Counted from the first letter of the stretch, positions 1-7,964 are shown. The stretch is DNA of 31,824 nt from an uncultured Bacteroidales bacterium (GCA_937914945.1 CALGJF010000030.1:1-31824); one strand, 5' to 3'. Numbers and translations are program-made. Notes: a model not told the origin generated them from the sequence alone.

Positions 1-511
1 CATGATGGTCGCACACAATGAAGTCTATGCCAAGCGATTTGGCATAAGCTATCTCCTCTATTGCCTTTATACCGCAATCGAGTACAATTATAAGTTTTAC
101 ATCGGTTGAATAAGCATAATCGACACCCTTGCGCGATATGCCATAACCATCCTCATTACGGTCGGGGATATAGTAATCTATATTCGACGAAAACTGCTGC
201 AAGAACTTATATACAAGCGCTACCGCAGTGGTACCATCGACATCATAGTCGCCATATACCAAAATGCGCTCTTTACGACCCAATGCTCTGTTGAGGCGCT
301 GCACCGCTATATCCATATCATTCATAAGGAAGGGGTCGTGCAAGCTCGACAGGCGTGGGCGGAAAAAGTTCTTAGCCTCGGCCACGGTAGATATACCGCG
401 CTTAATGAGCAAACCGCAAAGTATGGGACTTATGTCCAACTCCGCAGATAGTGCCCTAGCTGCTACAGTCTGTTCGTATGTCGGAGGTTGATATTTCCAT
501 TTTTGGCCCAT
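1..511 (-). CDS. recJ: single-stranded-DNA-specific exonuclease RecJ, N-terminal part (runs off the left edge)
   Basis: RecJ is a cytoplasmic 5'-to-3' exonuclease on single-stranded DNA that acts in recombination and repair. Reading from the ATG at 511, the first 170 codons are visible. They contain the DHH-family motif YGDYDVDGTTA near residue 80, which binds catalytic metal. The last complete codons spell DHH (CDHH), the family's namesake motif, exactly at the window edge. The remaining three quarters or so of the gene lie outside the window. The start is preceded by AT-rich sequence without a Shine-Dalgarno, as usual in Bacteroidota, and the ATG overlaps the stop of a short upstream ORF by one base. 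TATCTTTA at 690-683 is a weak -7 candidate. The identification is secure; only the start has some uncertainty. Confidence 0.93.
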   Translation of the reverse strand, partial: MGQKWKYQPPTYEQTVAARALSAELDISPILCGLLIKRGISTVAEAKNFFRPRLSSLHDPFLMNDMDIAVQRLNRALGRKERILVYGDYDVDGTTAVALVYKFLQQFSSNIDYYIPDRNEDGYGISRKGVDYAYSTDVKLIIVLDCGIKAIEEIAYAKSLGIDFIVCDHH

Positions 512-627
512 TATATGTTATTTTTATTTTTGCATTGCTCGGCGAGAACCATCCTATATAAACAGCTATGGCAGCAACCCCATTCATTGTCAATAACACG
601 TTGCATACCTTTACGCGCTGCCTGCAC
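511..627 (-). CDS. possible 38-codon ORF overlapping the recJ start
   Basis: A short frame begins with GTG at 627, with an internal ATG eight codons into it, and ends in TAA that shares one base with the recJ ATG (TAATG). The product would be small and cysteine-rich, with WGCCHSC in the middle. No family is recognised. The stop-start overlap is the kind seen in translationally coupled genes, which is the only reason to list it. It may be an upstream ORF controlling recJ, the decayed end of a former upstream gene, or chance. Confidence 0.22.
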   Translation of the reverse strand: MQAARKGMQRVIDNEWGCCHSCLYRMVLAEQCKNKNNI

Positions 628-704
628 ATAATCAACAGCAGGGAAAACACCCTATTCCACGCAAGATAATTCTCTCAATTTGTAAAGATACGGAAAATGC
701 AATA

Positions 705-750
705 AAAAACTGTTGATTCTGTAAAAAAAAATGCAGAATCAACAGTTTTT
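705..750 (-). terminator. strong hairpin with T-run between the peptidase gene and recJ
   Basis: A perfect 17-bp inverted repeat pairs 705-721 with 734-750 around a 12-nt A-rich loop. On the minus strand the stem is followed by a run of six Ts, so it would terminate transcripts coming from the peptidase gene. The stem also ends in Ts on the plus strand, so it may work in both directions. It is the second of two minus-strand terminators in this 350-bp gap and insulates recJ from the upstream operon. Confidence 0.7.
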
Positions 751-807
751 ATGTTTCATATCCCTCTTTTTATTGCAAACACTGCAATATATAGTATTTA
801 CAAGTGC

Positions 808-840
808 AAAAAAAATAGGCGGCTCAAACGAGCCGCCTAT
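808..840 (-). terminator. intrinsic terminator after the C1 peptidase gene
   Basis: An 11-bp GC-rich stem, 815-825 paired with 830-840, has a 4-nt loop. On the minus strand it is followed by seven Ts (808-814). It lies 21 bp past the stop of the peptidase gene, the expected place for the end of the dehydrogenase-recA-peptidase transcript. Confidence 0.88.
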
Positions 841-860
841 CAATCACCGATAAGGGATTA

Positions 861-2060
861 TTACTTAATACCAAGTTTCTTGCGAATATCCTTGGGAATA
901 GCATTCTTGTGAACAACAATATTCATGGTCTTGTAACGTGCAAACGCCTTTGAAGCATACCATATACCTTTGTACTTGCCGGCATCGCCCCATGAATTCT
1001 TAACCATGTAATACTCCACGCCATCTTTATCCTTGGCAATACCATATATCTGCATACCATGGTCGTCTGTAGTTTCCCAATTATCGTAAGCTACCTGACG
1101 CTCCTCCTGTGTGCACCACTTCTCGGTAGAGGGTTTGGGGGTGTTCTTCTTGTCGGCATCGCTCAATTTAAGCCATTTTGCCATATCAGAACCCTCAAAG
1201 CTTGCACTCTTGGCAGCATCGGGCATTGTAGCCTTACCATCGCGTGAGAAACCGCTCTCGCTCACATCGCTACCCCATGCAATAGTATAGCCCTCCATGA
1301 TAGCATGGTCGAACACCTGCATAAACTCGTCAATGGGGAGGTTATACGATGTAGCCCAACGCCAGTTGTCCTGAATTTCAAGAACGAAAGGCTCGTAGAA
1401 GGGATGGTGTGTGTAAGAGGTCAATGAGATATAATCGTCGGCATTGAGGCCCAAAGACTCATAGAACGATTTGGGAGTATATTCCTTACCGTTGTATGTA
1501 AACTTCTCGGGGCGCTCGCCAAGATAGATATCGTGAATCTCCTCGATGCATTTTTTCCACAAGGGCTGTTTGTCGGCACCAACCTGAAGGTCGCGATGCT
1601 TGCCCTTTGCAATGGCAGCAACAACGGCATCGGCAACAGCAGAAAGTTCATTGTGGTTGCTCAATGTATCGCCATACATTACACCGGGACGCATTTCAGC
1701 CTCGGGAACAAGACCGAATGTCTTCATACCATAGATAACATCGTAGAACGAACCACCCTGTGAGAAAGAGGCATCGCCGTGTGTGCGTACAGCCTTATCG
1801 GCACGGTCAAGGTAGGTATTGTGAACGATATACATTTCAGAGAAATCATACTCACCCTTGCCCATACGAAGGAGTTCCGACTCAATGAAAGCAAGTGAAG
1901 AGTAGCACCAGCAGGTACCTGCACGGTTTTGGTTCTTGATACTTGTAATGGGATTTTCCTTAACCACTGTAAATTCAGGCTCGTTTTTCTTCTCAGCCTC
2001 CTGTGCAAACACGTTCACACCGGCAAATGCGAGCGCAATCAATAATAATGTTTTTTTCAT
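861..2060 (-). CDS. secreted C1-family cysteine peptidase, aminopeptidase C / bleomycin hydrolase-like
   Basis: A papain-fold cysteine peptidase of 399 residues. An N-terminal signal peptide (MKKTLLLIALAFAGVNVFAQ) points to the periplasm or outside, unlike the classical cytoplasmic PepC. The catalytic set is complete: Gln44 of the oxyanion hole and Cys50 in NQNRAGTCWCYSS, His334 in DDHGMQ, and Asn355 in VKNSWG. The long insertion between Cys and His matches the PepC/bleomycin hydrolase branch of family C1. The gene starts 3 nt after the recA stop and is followed by a clear terminator, so it is probably co-transcribed with recA. The substrate is unknown; peptide turnover is the safe inference. 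Confidence 0.88.
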   Translation of the reverse strand: MKKTLLLIALAFAGVNVFAQEAEKKNEPEFTVVKENPITSIKNQNRAGTCWCYSSLAFIESELLRMGKGEYDFSEMYIVHNTYLDRADKAVRTHGDASFSQGGSFYDVIYGMKTFGLVPEAEMRPGVMYGDTLSNHNELSAVADAVVAAIAKGKHRDLQVGADKQPLWKKCIEEIHDIYLGERPEKFTYNGKEYTPKSFYESLGLNADDYISLTSYTHHPFYEPFVLEIQDNWRWATSYNLPIDEFMQVFDHAIMEGYTIAWGSDVSESGFSRDGKATMPDAAKSASFEGSDMAKWLKLSDADKKNTPKPSTEKWCTQEERQVAYDNWETTDDHGMQIYGIAKDKDGVEYYMVKNSWGDAGKYKGIWYASKAFARYKTMNIVVHKNAIPKDIRKKLGIK

Positions 2061-2063
2061 CTG

Positions 2064-3101
2064 TTATTCTTCTATATTATTAGTACTGTTTTTCATAGCC
2101 TCTGCTATTTTGTTCTCCAACTCCTCGGCAAGTTCGGGATTGTCGGCAAGCAATGCTTTTGTGCGGTCGCGGCCTTGTGCCAGCTTGGTATCGCCATAAC
2201 TGAAGAACGAACCACTCTTTTTAATTACACCATACTGCACGCCCAAATCAACAATTTCACCTATGCGCGAGATACCCTCGCCAAACATAATATCAAATTC
2301 CGCTTTGCGGAAAGGAGGAGCAACCTTATTTTTAACCACCTTCACACGCACCTGGTTACCGATAGCATCCTCGCCATCTTTTATCTGGCTCACACGACGG
2401 ATATCCAAGCGCACCGACGAGTAGAATTTAAGAGCGTTACCACCGGTCGTGGTTTCGGGGTTACCGAACATAATACCGATTTTTTCACGCAATTGGTTAA
2501 TAAAGATACAGGTGGTTTTTGTTTTGCTGATAGCCGATGTGAGTTTACGAAGCGCCTGCGACATAAGACGCGCCTGAAGGCCCACCTTGTTATCTCCCAT
2601 CTCGCCCTCAATCTCGGCTTTGGGAGTGAGCGCAGCAACGGAGTCGATAACAATGATATCGATTGCCGATGAGCGGATAAGTTGCTCGGCTATTTCCAAT
2701 GCCTGCTCACCGCAGTCGGGCTGCGAGATAAGCAGATTATCTATATCCACACCCAATTTCTGTGCGTAGAAACGGTCAAACGCATGCTCGGCGTCGATAA
2801 TGGCAGCGATACCACCCATCTTTTGTGCCTCGGCTATTGCGTGTATGGCAAGGGTTGTTTTACCCGATGACTCGGGGCCGTAGATTTCAATTATACGACC
2901 GCGGGGGAAGCCACCCACGCCAAGCGCAGCGTTCAGGCCTACCGAGCCTGTGGGGATAACATCGATATCCTCATAATTATCATCGCCCAATTTCATAATC
3001 GAACCCTTGCCGAAGTTCTTCTCTATCTTGTCCATCGCGGCCTGCAAGGCACGCAGTTTTTCATTGCCTGCGATGTTCTCTAATTCCTCTTTTTTTGCCA
3101 T
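2064..3101 (-). CDS. recA: recombinase RecA
   Basis: RecA forms filaments on single-stranded DNA, drives strand exchange and stimulates LexA-type self-cleavage. The 345-residue length is normal. The Walker A motif GPESSGKTT sits near residue 75 and the Walker B strand IDIIVIDSVAAL near 150. The loop 2 region follows FINQLREKIGIMFGNPETTTGG, given here by its key residues NQLR and GNPETT. The acidic C-terminal tail is present. The start lies 19 bp after the stop of the carboxyspermidine dehydrogenase gene, and the peptidase gene follows after 3 bp. The three genes therefore appear to share a transcript, since no promoter or terminator is visible between them. No LexA-type operator was recognised at this short junction. 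Confidence 0.98.
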   Translation of the reverse strand: MAKKEELENIAGNEKLRALQAAMDKIEKNFGKGSIMKLGDDNYEDIDVIPTGSVGLNAALGVGGFPRGRIIEIYGPESSGKTTLAIHAIAEAQKMGGIAAIIDAEHAFDRFYAQKLGVDIDNLLISQPDCGEQALEIAEQLIRSSAIDIIVIDSVAALTPKAEIEGEMGDNKVGLQARLMSQALRKLTSAISKTKTTCIFINQLREKIGIMFGNPETTTGGNALKFYSSVRLDIRRVSQIKDGEDAIGNQVRVKVVKNKVAPPFRKAEFDIMFGEGISRIGEIVDLGVQYGVIKKSGSFFSYGDTKLAQGRDRTKALLADNPELAEELENKIAEAMKNSTNNIEE

Positions 3102-3120
3102 TGTTCTATTCTATATTTTA

Positions 3121-4314
3121 TTAAAGTTCAAGGTCTTTGTCAAATTCTTCGTGCCAAGGCAAGCCTTGAATATTCAACTGCTCCATGAAAGGATCGGGGT
3201 CGAACTGCTCCACGTTCCAAACACCGGGCTTGCGCCACAAGCCTTTGAGGAACATCATGGCACCAATCATGGCAGGAACACCTGTTGTATAGCTCACACC
3301 CTGCATACCGGTCTCTTTGTATGCTGCCTGGTGGCTGCAGTTGTTATATACATAGTATGTACGCTCCTTACCATCCTTCACACCACGAATGCGGCAGCCG
3401 ATAGAGGTCTCGCCCTCGTAATTCTCTCCAAGATCCTGCGGATTGGGAAGAACAGCCTTCAAGAACTGCAAAGGCACAATCTTCATGCCGTTGTAATCAA
3501 TCTCGTCGATACGCGCCATACCTATGTTCTGAATAACACGCAAGTGTGTGAGATACTCCTGACCAAATGTCATCCAGAAACGGGCACGTTTAATTGTGGG
3601 GAAGTTCTTTGTGAGCGACTCAAGCTCCTCATGGAAGAGCAGATACGACTCGCGAGGGCCGATGTTGGGATATGTGATAGGCTGATGAATCTCCAACGCA
3701 CCTGTCTCAACCCACTTACCATCCTCGTAATAACGACCGTTCTGGGTAATTTCACGGATATTGATTTCGGGGTTGAAGTTTGTGGCAAAAGCCTTGTGGT
3801 GGTCGCCGGCATTGCAATCCACTATATCAAGATAATGAATCTCATCAAAGTGATGCTTGGCTGCGTATGCTGTATATACACCGCTCACGCCCGGGTCGAA
3901 ACCACAACCAAGAATAGCTGTGAGACCGGCCTCTTTGAAACGCTCGTGGAACGCCCACTGCCAGCTATACTCAAAGTGAGCCTCATCCTTGGGCTCGTAG
4001 TTGGCTGTATCAAGGTAGTTAACGCCGCACTGCAAGCAAGCCTCCATGATTGTGAGATCTTGGTAAGGCAGTGCCACGTTAATAACAATTTCGGGTTTGA
4101 AACTATTGAATAACTCAACCAATGCTTCAACGCTGTCGGCATCCACTGCCGCTGTTTTGATATTGGGATTACCGATAGCCTTTACTATTGCATCGCACTT
4201 TGAACGTGTGCGGCTTGCAATCATGATATCTGTAAAAACATCGCTATTCTGTGCCACCTTAAAAGCAGCAACTGTACCTACGCCACCGGCGCCGATAATT
4301 AAAACTTTTCCCAT
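3121..4314 (-). CDS. saccharopine dehydrogenase-family protein, probable carboxy(nor)spermidine dehydrogenase
   Basis: A cytoplasmic NAD(P)H-dependent enzyme of 397 residues. The N-terminal Rossmann motif GAGGVG lies at residues 8-13, followed by a saccharopine dehydrogenase-like catalytic domain with GCGFDPGV near residue 138. The family member found in Bacteroides and Vibrio condenses aspartate semialdehyde with putrescine or diaminopropane to carboxyspermidine or carboxynorspermidine, a step in alternative spermidine synthesis. That specific activity is inferred from overall resemblance; a saccharopine dehydrogenase is the main alternative. The decarboxylase partner is not in the window. 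The gene is the first of a probable operon with recA. Its upstream side is AT-rich and contains TTTG boxes but no convincing -7 element. Confidence 0.8.
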   Translation of the reverse strand: MGKVLIIGAGGVGTVAAFKVAQNSDVFTDIMIASRTRSKCDAIVKAIGNPNIKTAAVDADSVEALVELFNSFKPEIVINVALPYQDLTIMEACLQCGVNYLDTANYEPKDEAHFEYSWQWAFHERFKEAGLTAILGCGFDPGVSGVYTAYAAKHHFDEIHYLDIVDCNAGDHHKAFATNFNPEINIREITQNGRYYEDGKWVETGALEIHQPITYPNIGPRESYLLFHEELESLTKNFPTIKRARFWMTFGQEYLTHLRVIQNIGMARIDEIDYNGMKIVPLQFLKAVLPNPQDLGENYEGETSIGCRIRGVKDGKERTYYVYNNCSHQAAYKETGMQGVSYTTGVPAMIGAMMFLKGLWRKPGVWNVEQFDPDPFMEQLNIQGLPWHEEFDKDLEL

Positions 4315-4443
4315 TTTAATAATTAGCTAAAGGTTTATAATTAATTTACTGTTTTCTTCACAAAAAGCATAGCAAACAAGGCAAGAGGCATGTAACAAAA
4401 CTTTTTTCAACCTCACTGCGACCTATTACTCGCATTTTATTGC

Positions 4444-4775
4444 AAATATAACATAAACGAGCGAGAAACATGAAGTTTACTTCATTTTTTTTGCAGCGAG
4501 TGCAGTATATATTAGATAATATCAAATATAACATAAACGAGCGAGAAAAATAAAGTTTGCTTTGTTTTTTTCAAAGTGGCAACGCGAAAAAAGCGTTGCT
4601 TGCGACGACGGAACATTTATGTTCCCAAAGGAGTGCGGCCTGCCGCCCAAAAAAAAATATTTGAGCTTTACCTCTAATACAACGTAAACGAGCGAGAAAA
4701 ATAAAGTTTGCTTTGTTTTTTTGCAGCGAGTGAAGTACATATTAGATGAAATCAAATACAACATAGACGAGCAAG
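4444..4775. repeat. diverged ~80-bp tandem repeat units upstream of dnaK
   Basis: Four units are visible. Unit 1 is 4444-4523, unit 2 is 4524-4571 (front half only), unit 3 is 4676-4753, and unit 4 is a truncated start at 4754-4775. Each full unit has a conserved core, AACGAGCGAGAAA, then a small palindrome (ATGAAGTTTACTTCAT in unit 1, AAAGTTTGCTTT in units 2 and 3), a T-run, GCAGCGAGTG, and ATTAGAT near the end. Unit 2 is broken by a 104-bp block (4572-4675). No reading frame of gene size runs through the units. The palindrome followed by T-runs could act as a weak plus-strand terminator or a protein-binding site. The function is unknown. Confidence 0.75.
4572..4675. other. hairpin-rich block interrupting repeat unit 2
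   Basis: This 104-bp block sits where the second half of repeat unit 2 should be. It holds three consecutive inverted repeats. GCAACGC at 4579-4585 pairs with GCGTTGC at 4593-4599. GGAACAT at 4610-4616 pairs with ATGTTCC at 4619-4625. A short GC-rich stem, GCGGC/GCCGC, lies around 4635-4646 and is followed by nine As. On the minus strand this last stem plus T-run looks like a terminator. No terminal inverted repeats or target duplication typical of a mobile element are evident. Confidence 0.5.
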
Positions 4776-4987
4776 GCTAAACTTCGCCAAAAGGCAAAAA
4801 AGACAATCGACTGACACATTATCTGCCATAATGACATATTTCGACGCCGAAATTTGCCAAAAAAGTTCACATTCGGCAAAAAACAGGCAGAAAAAACAGT
4901 TTGGCACATAGTTTGCTCCTTAATCGGTGAGCGCGAACAAAAGCGCAAATAAACAAGTTGAATAATAAATAAAAAAAGAATAGAATT
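4776..4987 (+). other. AT-rich leader region of dnaK, no gene
   Basis: This stretch must hold the dnaK promoter and 5' untranslated region. TTTG boxes occur at 4900-4903 and 4911-4914, the second as ATAGTTTG, but no clean TTTG-spacer-TAnnTTTG pair can be assigned. No CIRCE element (TTAGCACTC-N9-GAGTGCTAA) is present, so there is no sign of HrcA control. The 30 bases before the ATG are almost only A and T, without a Shine-Dalgarno. Confidence 0.4.
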
Positions 4988-6895
4988 ATGGGAAAAATTA
5001 TTGGTATTGACTTAGGTACTACTAACTCATGTGTATCAGTTTTTGAGGGCAACGAGCCCGTGGTTATCACAAACAGCGAAGGCAAGCGCACCACACCTTC
5101 AATTGTTGCATTTGTAGATGGTGGCGAGCGCAAGGTGGGCGACCCCGCAAAGCGTCAGGCTATCACCAACCCCCAACGCACAATCTTCTCTATCAAGCGT
5201 TTCATGGGAGAGAATTGGCAACAAGTGAGCAAGGAGATTACACGCGTACCTTATAAAGTAGTTGAGGAGAACAACATGCCCCGCGTGGATATCGACGGCC
5301 GCCTCTACACACCCCAGGAGATTTCGGCAATGATTCTTCAGAAGATGAAAAAGACAGCCGAGGACTATTTGGGACAGGAGGTAACAGAGGCAGTTATCAC
5401 CGTGCCCGCATACTTCTCCGACTCACAGCGTCAGGCAACAAAAGAGGCCGGACAGATTGCAGGCCTCGACGTTAAACGTATTGTAAACGAGCCCACAGCT
5501 GCTGCACTTGCATACGGTGTAGATAAGGCAAACAAGGATATGAAGATTGCAGTATTCGACCTCGGTGGCGGTACATTCGATATCTCAATCCTTGAATTTG
5601 GTGGCGGTGTATTCGAGGTACTCTCTACAAATGGAGACACACACCTTGGTGGCGACGACTTCGACCAAGTAATCATCGACTGGCTTGCAGAGGAGTTCAA
5701 AAACGAGGAGGGTGCCGACCTTAAAGCAGACCCCATGGCATTGCAACGCCTTAAAGAGGCTGCCGAGAAAGCAAAAATCGAGCTTTCATCAACAACCTCT
5801 ACCGAGATTAACCTCCCCTACATCATGCCCGTAGGCGGTGTACCCAAGCACTTGGTTAAGACACTTACACGTGCAAAATTCGAGTCGTTGGCACACAACC
5901 TCATTCAAGCATGTTTGGAACCCTGCAAACGCGCTATGAGCGACGCAGGCCTCAACAACGCAGATATCGACGAAGTAATCCTTGTAGGTGGTTCTACACG
6001 TATCCCCGCAGTGCAGAAGGTGGTAGAGGACTTCTTCGGCAAAGCACCTTCAAAGGGTGTGAACCCCGACGAAGTGGTAGCAGTTGGTGCAGCCATCCAG
6101 GGTGCAATCCTCAACAAAGAGGGTGGCGTGGGCGACATCGTATTGCTCGACGTTACTCCCCTTTCAATGGGTATCGAAACACTCGGCGGCGTAATGACAA
6201 AGCTCATCGATGCAAACACCACAATCCCCTGCAAAAAGAGCGAGACTTTCTCTACTGCAGCCGACAACCAGACCGAGGTTACAATCCACGTATTGCAGGG
6301 CGAGCGTCCTATGGCCAACCAAAATAAATCTATCGGACAGTTCAACCTCACAGGCATTGCCCCCGCACGCCGTGGAGTACCCCAGATTGAGGTAACATTT
6401 GACATTGATGCAAACGGTATCCTCAAAGTATCGGCAAAAGACAAAGCAACCGGTAAAGAACAGGCTATCCGCATCGAGGCTTCATCGGGATTGAGCAAGG
6501 AGGAGATCGAGCGCATGAAACAGGAGGCAGAGGCAAATGCCGATGCCGACAAGAAAGAGCGCGAAAAGATTGACAAGCTCAACCAAGCAGACTCTATGGT
6601 GTTCCAGACAAAGAACCAGCTTAGCGAGCTTGGCGACAAGATTCCCGCAGACAAAAAAGCACCCATCGAGGCTGCCGTTCAAAAGCTTGAGGAGGCCCAC
6701 AAAGCACAAGACCTCGCAGCCATCGATGCAGCAACAGCCGAGCTCAACAACGCATGGCAGGCAGCAAGTGCCGAGATGTATGCACAGAGCGGTGCTCAGG
6801 GCGCACAAGGCGCACAGAGTAGCCAGCAGAATGCAGGCGGTGCACAAAGTGGCAACGACGATGTTCAAGATGCCGAGTTCGAGGAAGTGAAGTAA
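4988..6895 (+). CDS. dnaK: chaperone protein DnaK (Hsp70)
   Basis: Cytoplasmic ATP-dependent chaperone that works with DnaJ and GrpE in folding and heat-shock recovery. The 635-residue length is normal. The nucleotide-binding domain shows the phosphate 1 motif GIDLGTTNS at residues 5-13, the phosphate 2 motif FDLGGGTFDIS near 195, and the adenosine motif LVGGSTRIP near 335. The interdomain linker DIVLLDVTP follows near 385, then the substrate-binding domain and the helical lid. The C-terminal tail is rich in Gly, Gln and Ala (about residues 598-622) and ends in EEVK. The gene stands alone, without grpE or dnaJ beside it. It is preceded by a long repeat-bearing upstream region and followed by a bidirectional terminator. 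Confidence 0.98.
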   Translation: MGKIIGIDLGTTNSCVSVFEGNEPVVITNSEGKRTTPSIVAFVDGGERKVGDPAKRQAITNPQRTIFSIKRFMGENWQQVSKEITRVPYKVVEENNMPRVDIDGRLYTPQEISAMILQKMKKTAEDYLGQEVTEAVITVPAYFSDSQRQATKEAGQIAGLDVKRIVNEPTAAALAYGVDKANKDMKIAVFDLGGGTFDISILEFGGGVFEVLSTNGDTHLGGDDFDQVIIDWLAEEFKNEEGADLKADPMALQRLKEAAEKAKIELSSTTSTEINLPYIMPVGGVPKHLVKTLTRAKFESLAHNLIQACLEPCKRAMSDAGLNNADIDEVILVGGSTRIPAVQKVVEDFFGKAPSKGVNPDEVVAVGAAIQGAILNKEGGVGDIVLLDVTPLSMGIETLGGVMTKLIDANTTIPCKKSETFSTAADNQTEVTIHVLQGERPMANQNKSIGQFNLTGIAPARRGVPQIEVTFDIDANGILKVSAKDKATGKEQAIRIEASSGLSKEEIERMKQEAEANADADKKEREKIDKLNQADSMVFQTKNQLSELGDKIPADKKAPIEAAVQKLEEAHKAQDLAAIDAATAELNNAWQAASAEMYAQSGAQGAQGAQSSQQNAGGAQSGNDDVQDAEFEEVK

Positions 6896-6918
6896 GGCAC
6901 ATCTTAGCATTATCACAT

Positions 6919-6955
6919 AAAAAAATGTCAGCGGAAATTCCGCTGACATTTTTTT
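6919..6955. terminator. bidirectional terminator between dnaK and the his operon
   Basis: A perfect inverted repeat pairs 6919-6936 with 6938-6955 around one central base. The GC-rich inner stem is TGTCAGCGG/CCGCTGACA and is flanked by seven As and seven Ts. It is therefore an intrinsic terminator in both directions, ending dnaK (stop 24 bp upstream) and the his operon (last stop 15 bp away on the other side). Confidence 0.93.
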
Positions 6956-6969
6956 ATGCGCCAAGCAAT

Positions 6970-7362
6970 TCACTGCTTAAATCTTATAAACCTCTCCGTT
7001 ACAATCACATTTCCTACGGAGTCTATATCTTGCAATATAAGGGTGTCGGTATCAACCGCTATCCTGAATTTCTTGGGAATGGTACATTTTACACCATCTT
7101 GGTCAAAGAGAAAATTCAAATCTATACACGAATCTCCCGGTTGCCACGCTATGCCGCAACGATAAGCATCGTCAACAAAGATAAAGCCGGTACTGTCCTC
7201 GTTGAACATCAATTCCCACTTGCCATCGCGTTGTGGTTCTTGCAACACCCACATACCAAGCATATCACTATAATCACGCGTTGTGCGTTCCGCTTTATTA
7301 CCACTGCACGCCACCATAAACAGCATGGCGGCTCCTATGATTGAAAATAGTATCGTTTTCAT
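6970..7362 (-). CDS. small putative lipoprotein at the end of the his operon
   Basis: A 130-residue protein with a lipoprotein signal sequence. A hydrophobic stretch leads to the lipobox MVAC, with Cys19 as the predicted lipidated residue. Residues after the Cys are SGNKAE, not the acidic run that marks surface export in Bacteroides, so the periplasmic face is more likely. The mature part has alternating hydrophobic and polar residues (GMWVLQE, GKWELMF, DSTGFIF), which suggests a small beta-barrel or lipocalin-like fold. The family is not recognised. The start is 2 nt after the hisIE stop and the gene precedes the operon terminator, so it should be transcribed with the his genes. A link to histidine metabolism cannot be shown. 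Confidence 0.75.
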   Translation of the reverse strand: MKTILFSIIGAAMLFMVACSGNKAERTTRDYSDMLGMWVLQEPQRDGKWELMFNEDSTGFIFVDDAYRCGIAWQPGDSCIDLNFLFDQDGVKCTIPKKFRIAVDTDTLILQDIDSVGNVIVTERFIRFKQ

Positions 7363-7364
7363 AA

Positions 7365-7964
7365 TCAGCTATGTCTTTCGGCGAGCTCGCGCTCCATATC
7401 CTGTAATGTAAATCCCATCTGTTCGTTAAGCACCAGCAGGTGATATACAAGGTCGCACGCCTCGTAGAGATATCGTTCCTTGTTACCATCTATAGCCTCT
7501 ATAACTGTTTCCACAGCCTCTTCGCCTACCTTCTGTGCAATCTTGTTCACGCCCTTATTAAACAGGTGTGTGGTGTATGAGCCTTCGGGCATGGCGGCAT
7601 GGCGGCCTTGTATTACCTTTTCGAGCTTACGAATGAAACCCTCGGTTTCGGGGGTATCGAAGCAGGCAGTTGTGCCACGATGGCAGGCCGGACCATAGGG
7701 CTTACCCATTATTAGCAGGGTATCGTTGTCGCAGTCGGGGTACATTTGCACCACTTCAATAAAATTCCCGCTTGTTTCACCCTTGGTCCACAACGCATTG
7801 CGCGAACGACTGAAGAATGTGGCTTTGCCGGTCTCCACGGTTTTCTCAAATGCCTCTTGGTTCATATATGCCACCATCAACACTTTTAATGTAGAGTAGT
7901 CTTGTACCACCACGGGCAAAAGACCATCGCTGTTTTTTGTCAAATCAAAATCTGAAAATTTCAT
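7365..7964 (-). CDS. hisI: bifunctional phosphoribosyl-AMP cyclohydrolase / phosphoribosyl-ATP pyrophosphatase HisIE
   Basis: Catalyses the second and third steps of histidine synthesis: removal of pyrophosphate from phosphoribosyl-ATP and opening of the adenine ring of phosphoribosyl-AMP. The 199 residues split into an N-terminal cyclohydrolase domain (about 1-110) and a C-terminal pyrophosphatase domain (about 115-199). The first carries the metal-binding motifs DCDNDT and GPACHRGTTACF. The second carries the helical motif KVGEEAVETVIEAI. The gene is last of the his biosynthetic genes, separated from hisF by 111 bp in which no promoter or terminator is clear. That is the only sizeable gap in the operon. 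Confidence 0.95.
   Translation of the reverse strand: MKFSDFDLTKNSDGLLPVVVQDYSTLKVLMVAYMNQEAFEKTVETGKATFFSRSRNALWTKGETSGNFIEVVQMYPDCDNDTLLIMGKPYGPACHRGTTACFDTPETEGFIRKLEKVIQGRHAAMPEGSYTTHLFNKGVNKIAQKVGEEAVETVIEAIDGNKERYLYEACDLVYHLLVLNEQMGFTLQDMERELAERHS

Noticed and set aside
3007..4113. 368-codon plus-strand open frame
   Set aside because: It lies antisense to the dehydrogenase and recA genes, which have clear family motifs; its composition (Cys/His/Leu-rich, no motifs) is that of a shadow frame.
4444..4775. CRISPR array
   Set aside because: Units are adjoining tandem copies without unique spacers of constant length, and no cas genes are present.
4776..4987. CIRCE/HrcA operator ahead of dnaK
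   Set aside because: No TTAGCACTC...GAGTGCTAA palindrome exists in the region.
5905..6666. 253-codon minus-strand open frame inside dnaK
   Set aside because: Ser/Ala/Pro-rich antisense shadow of a conserved gene; no start context or family.
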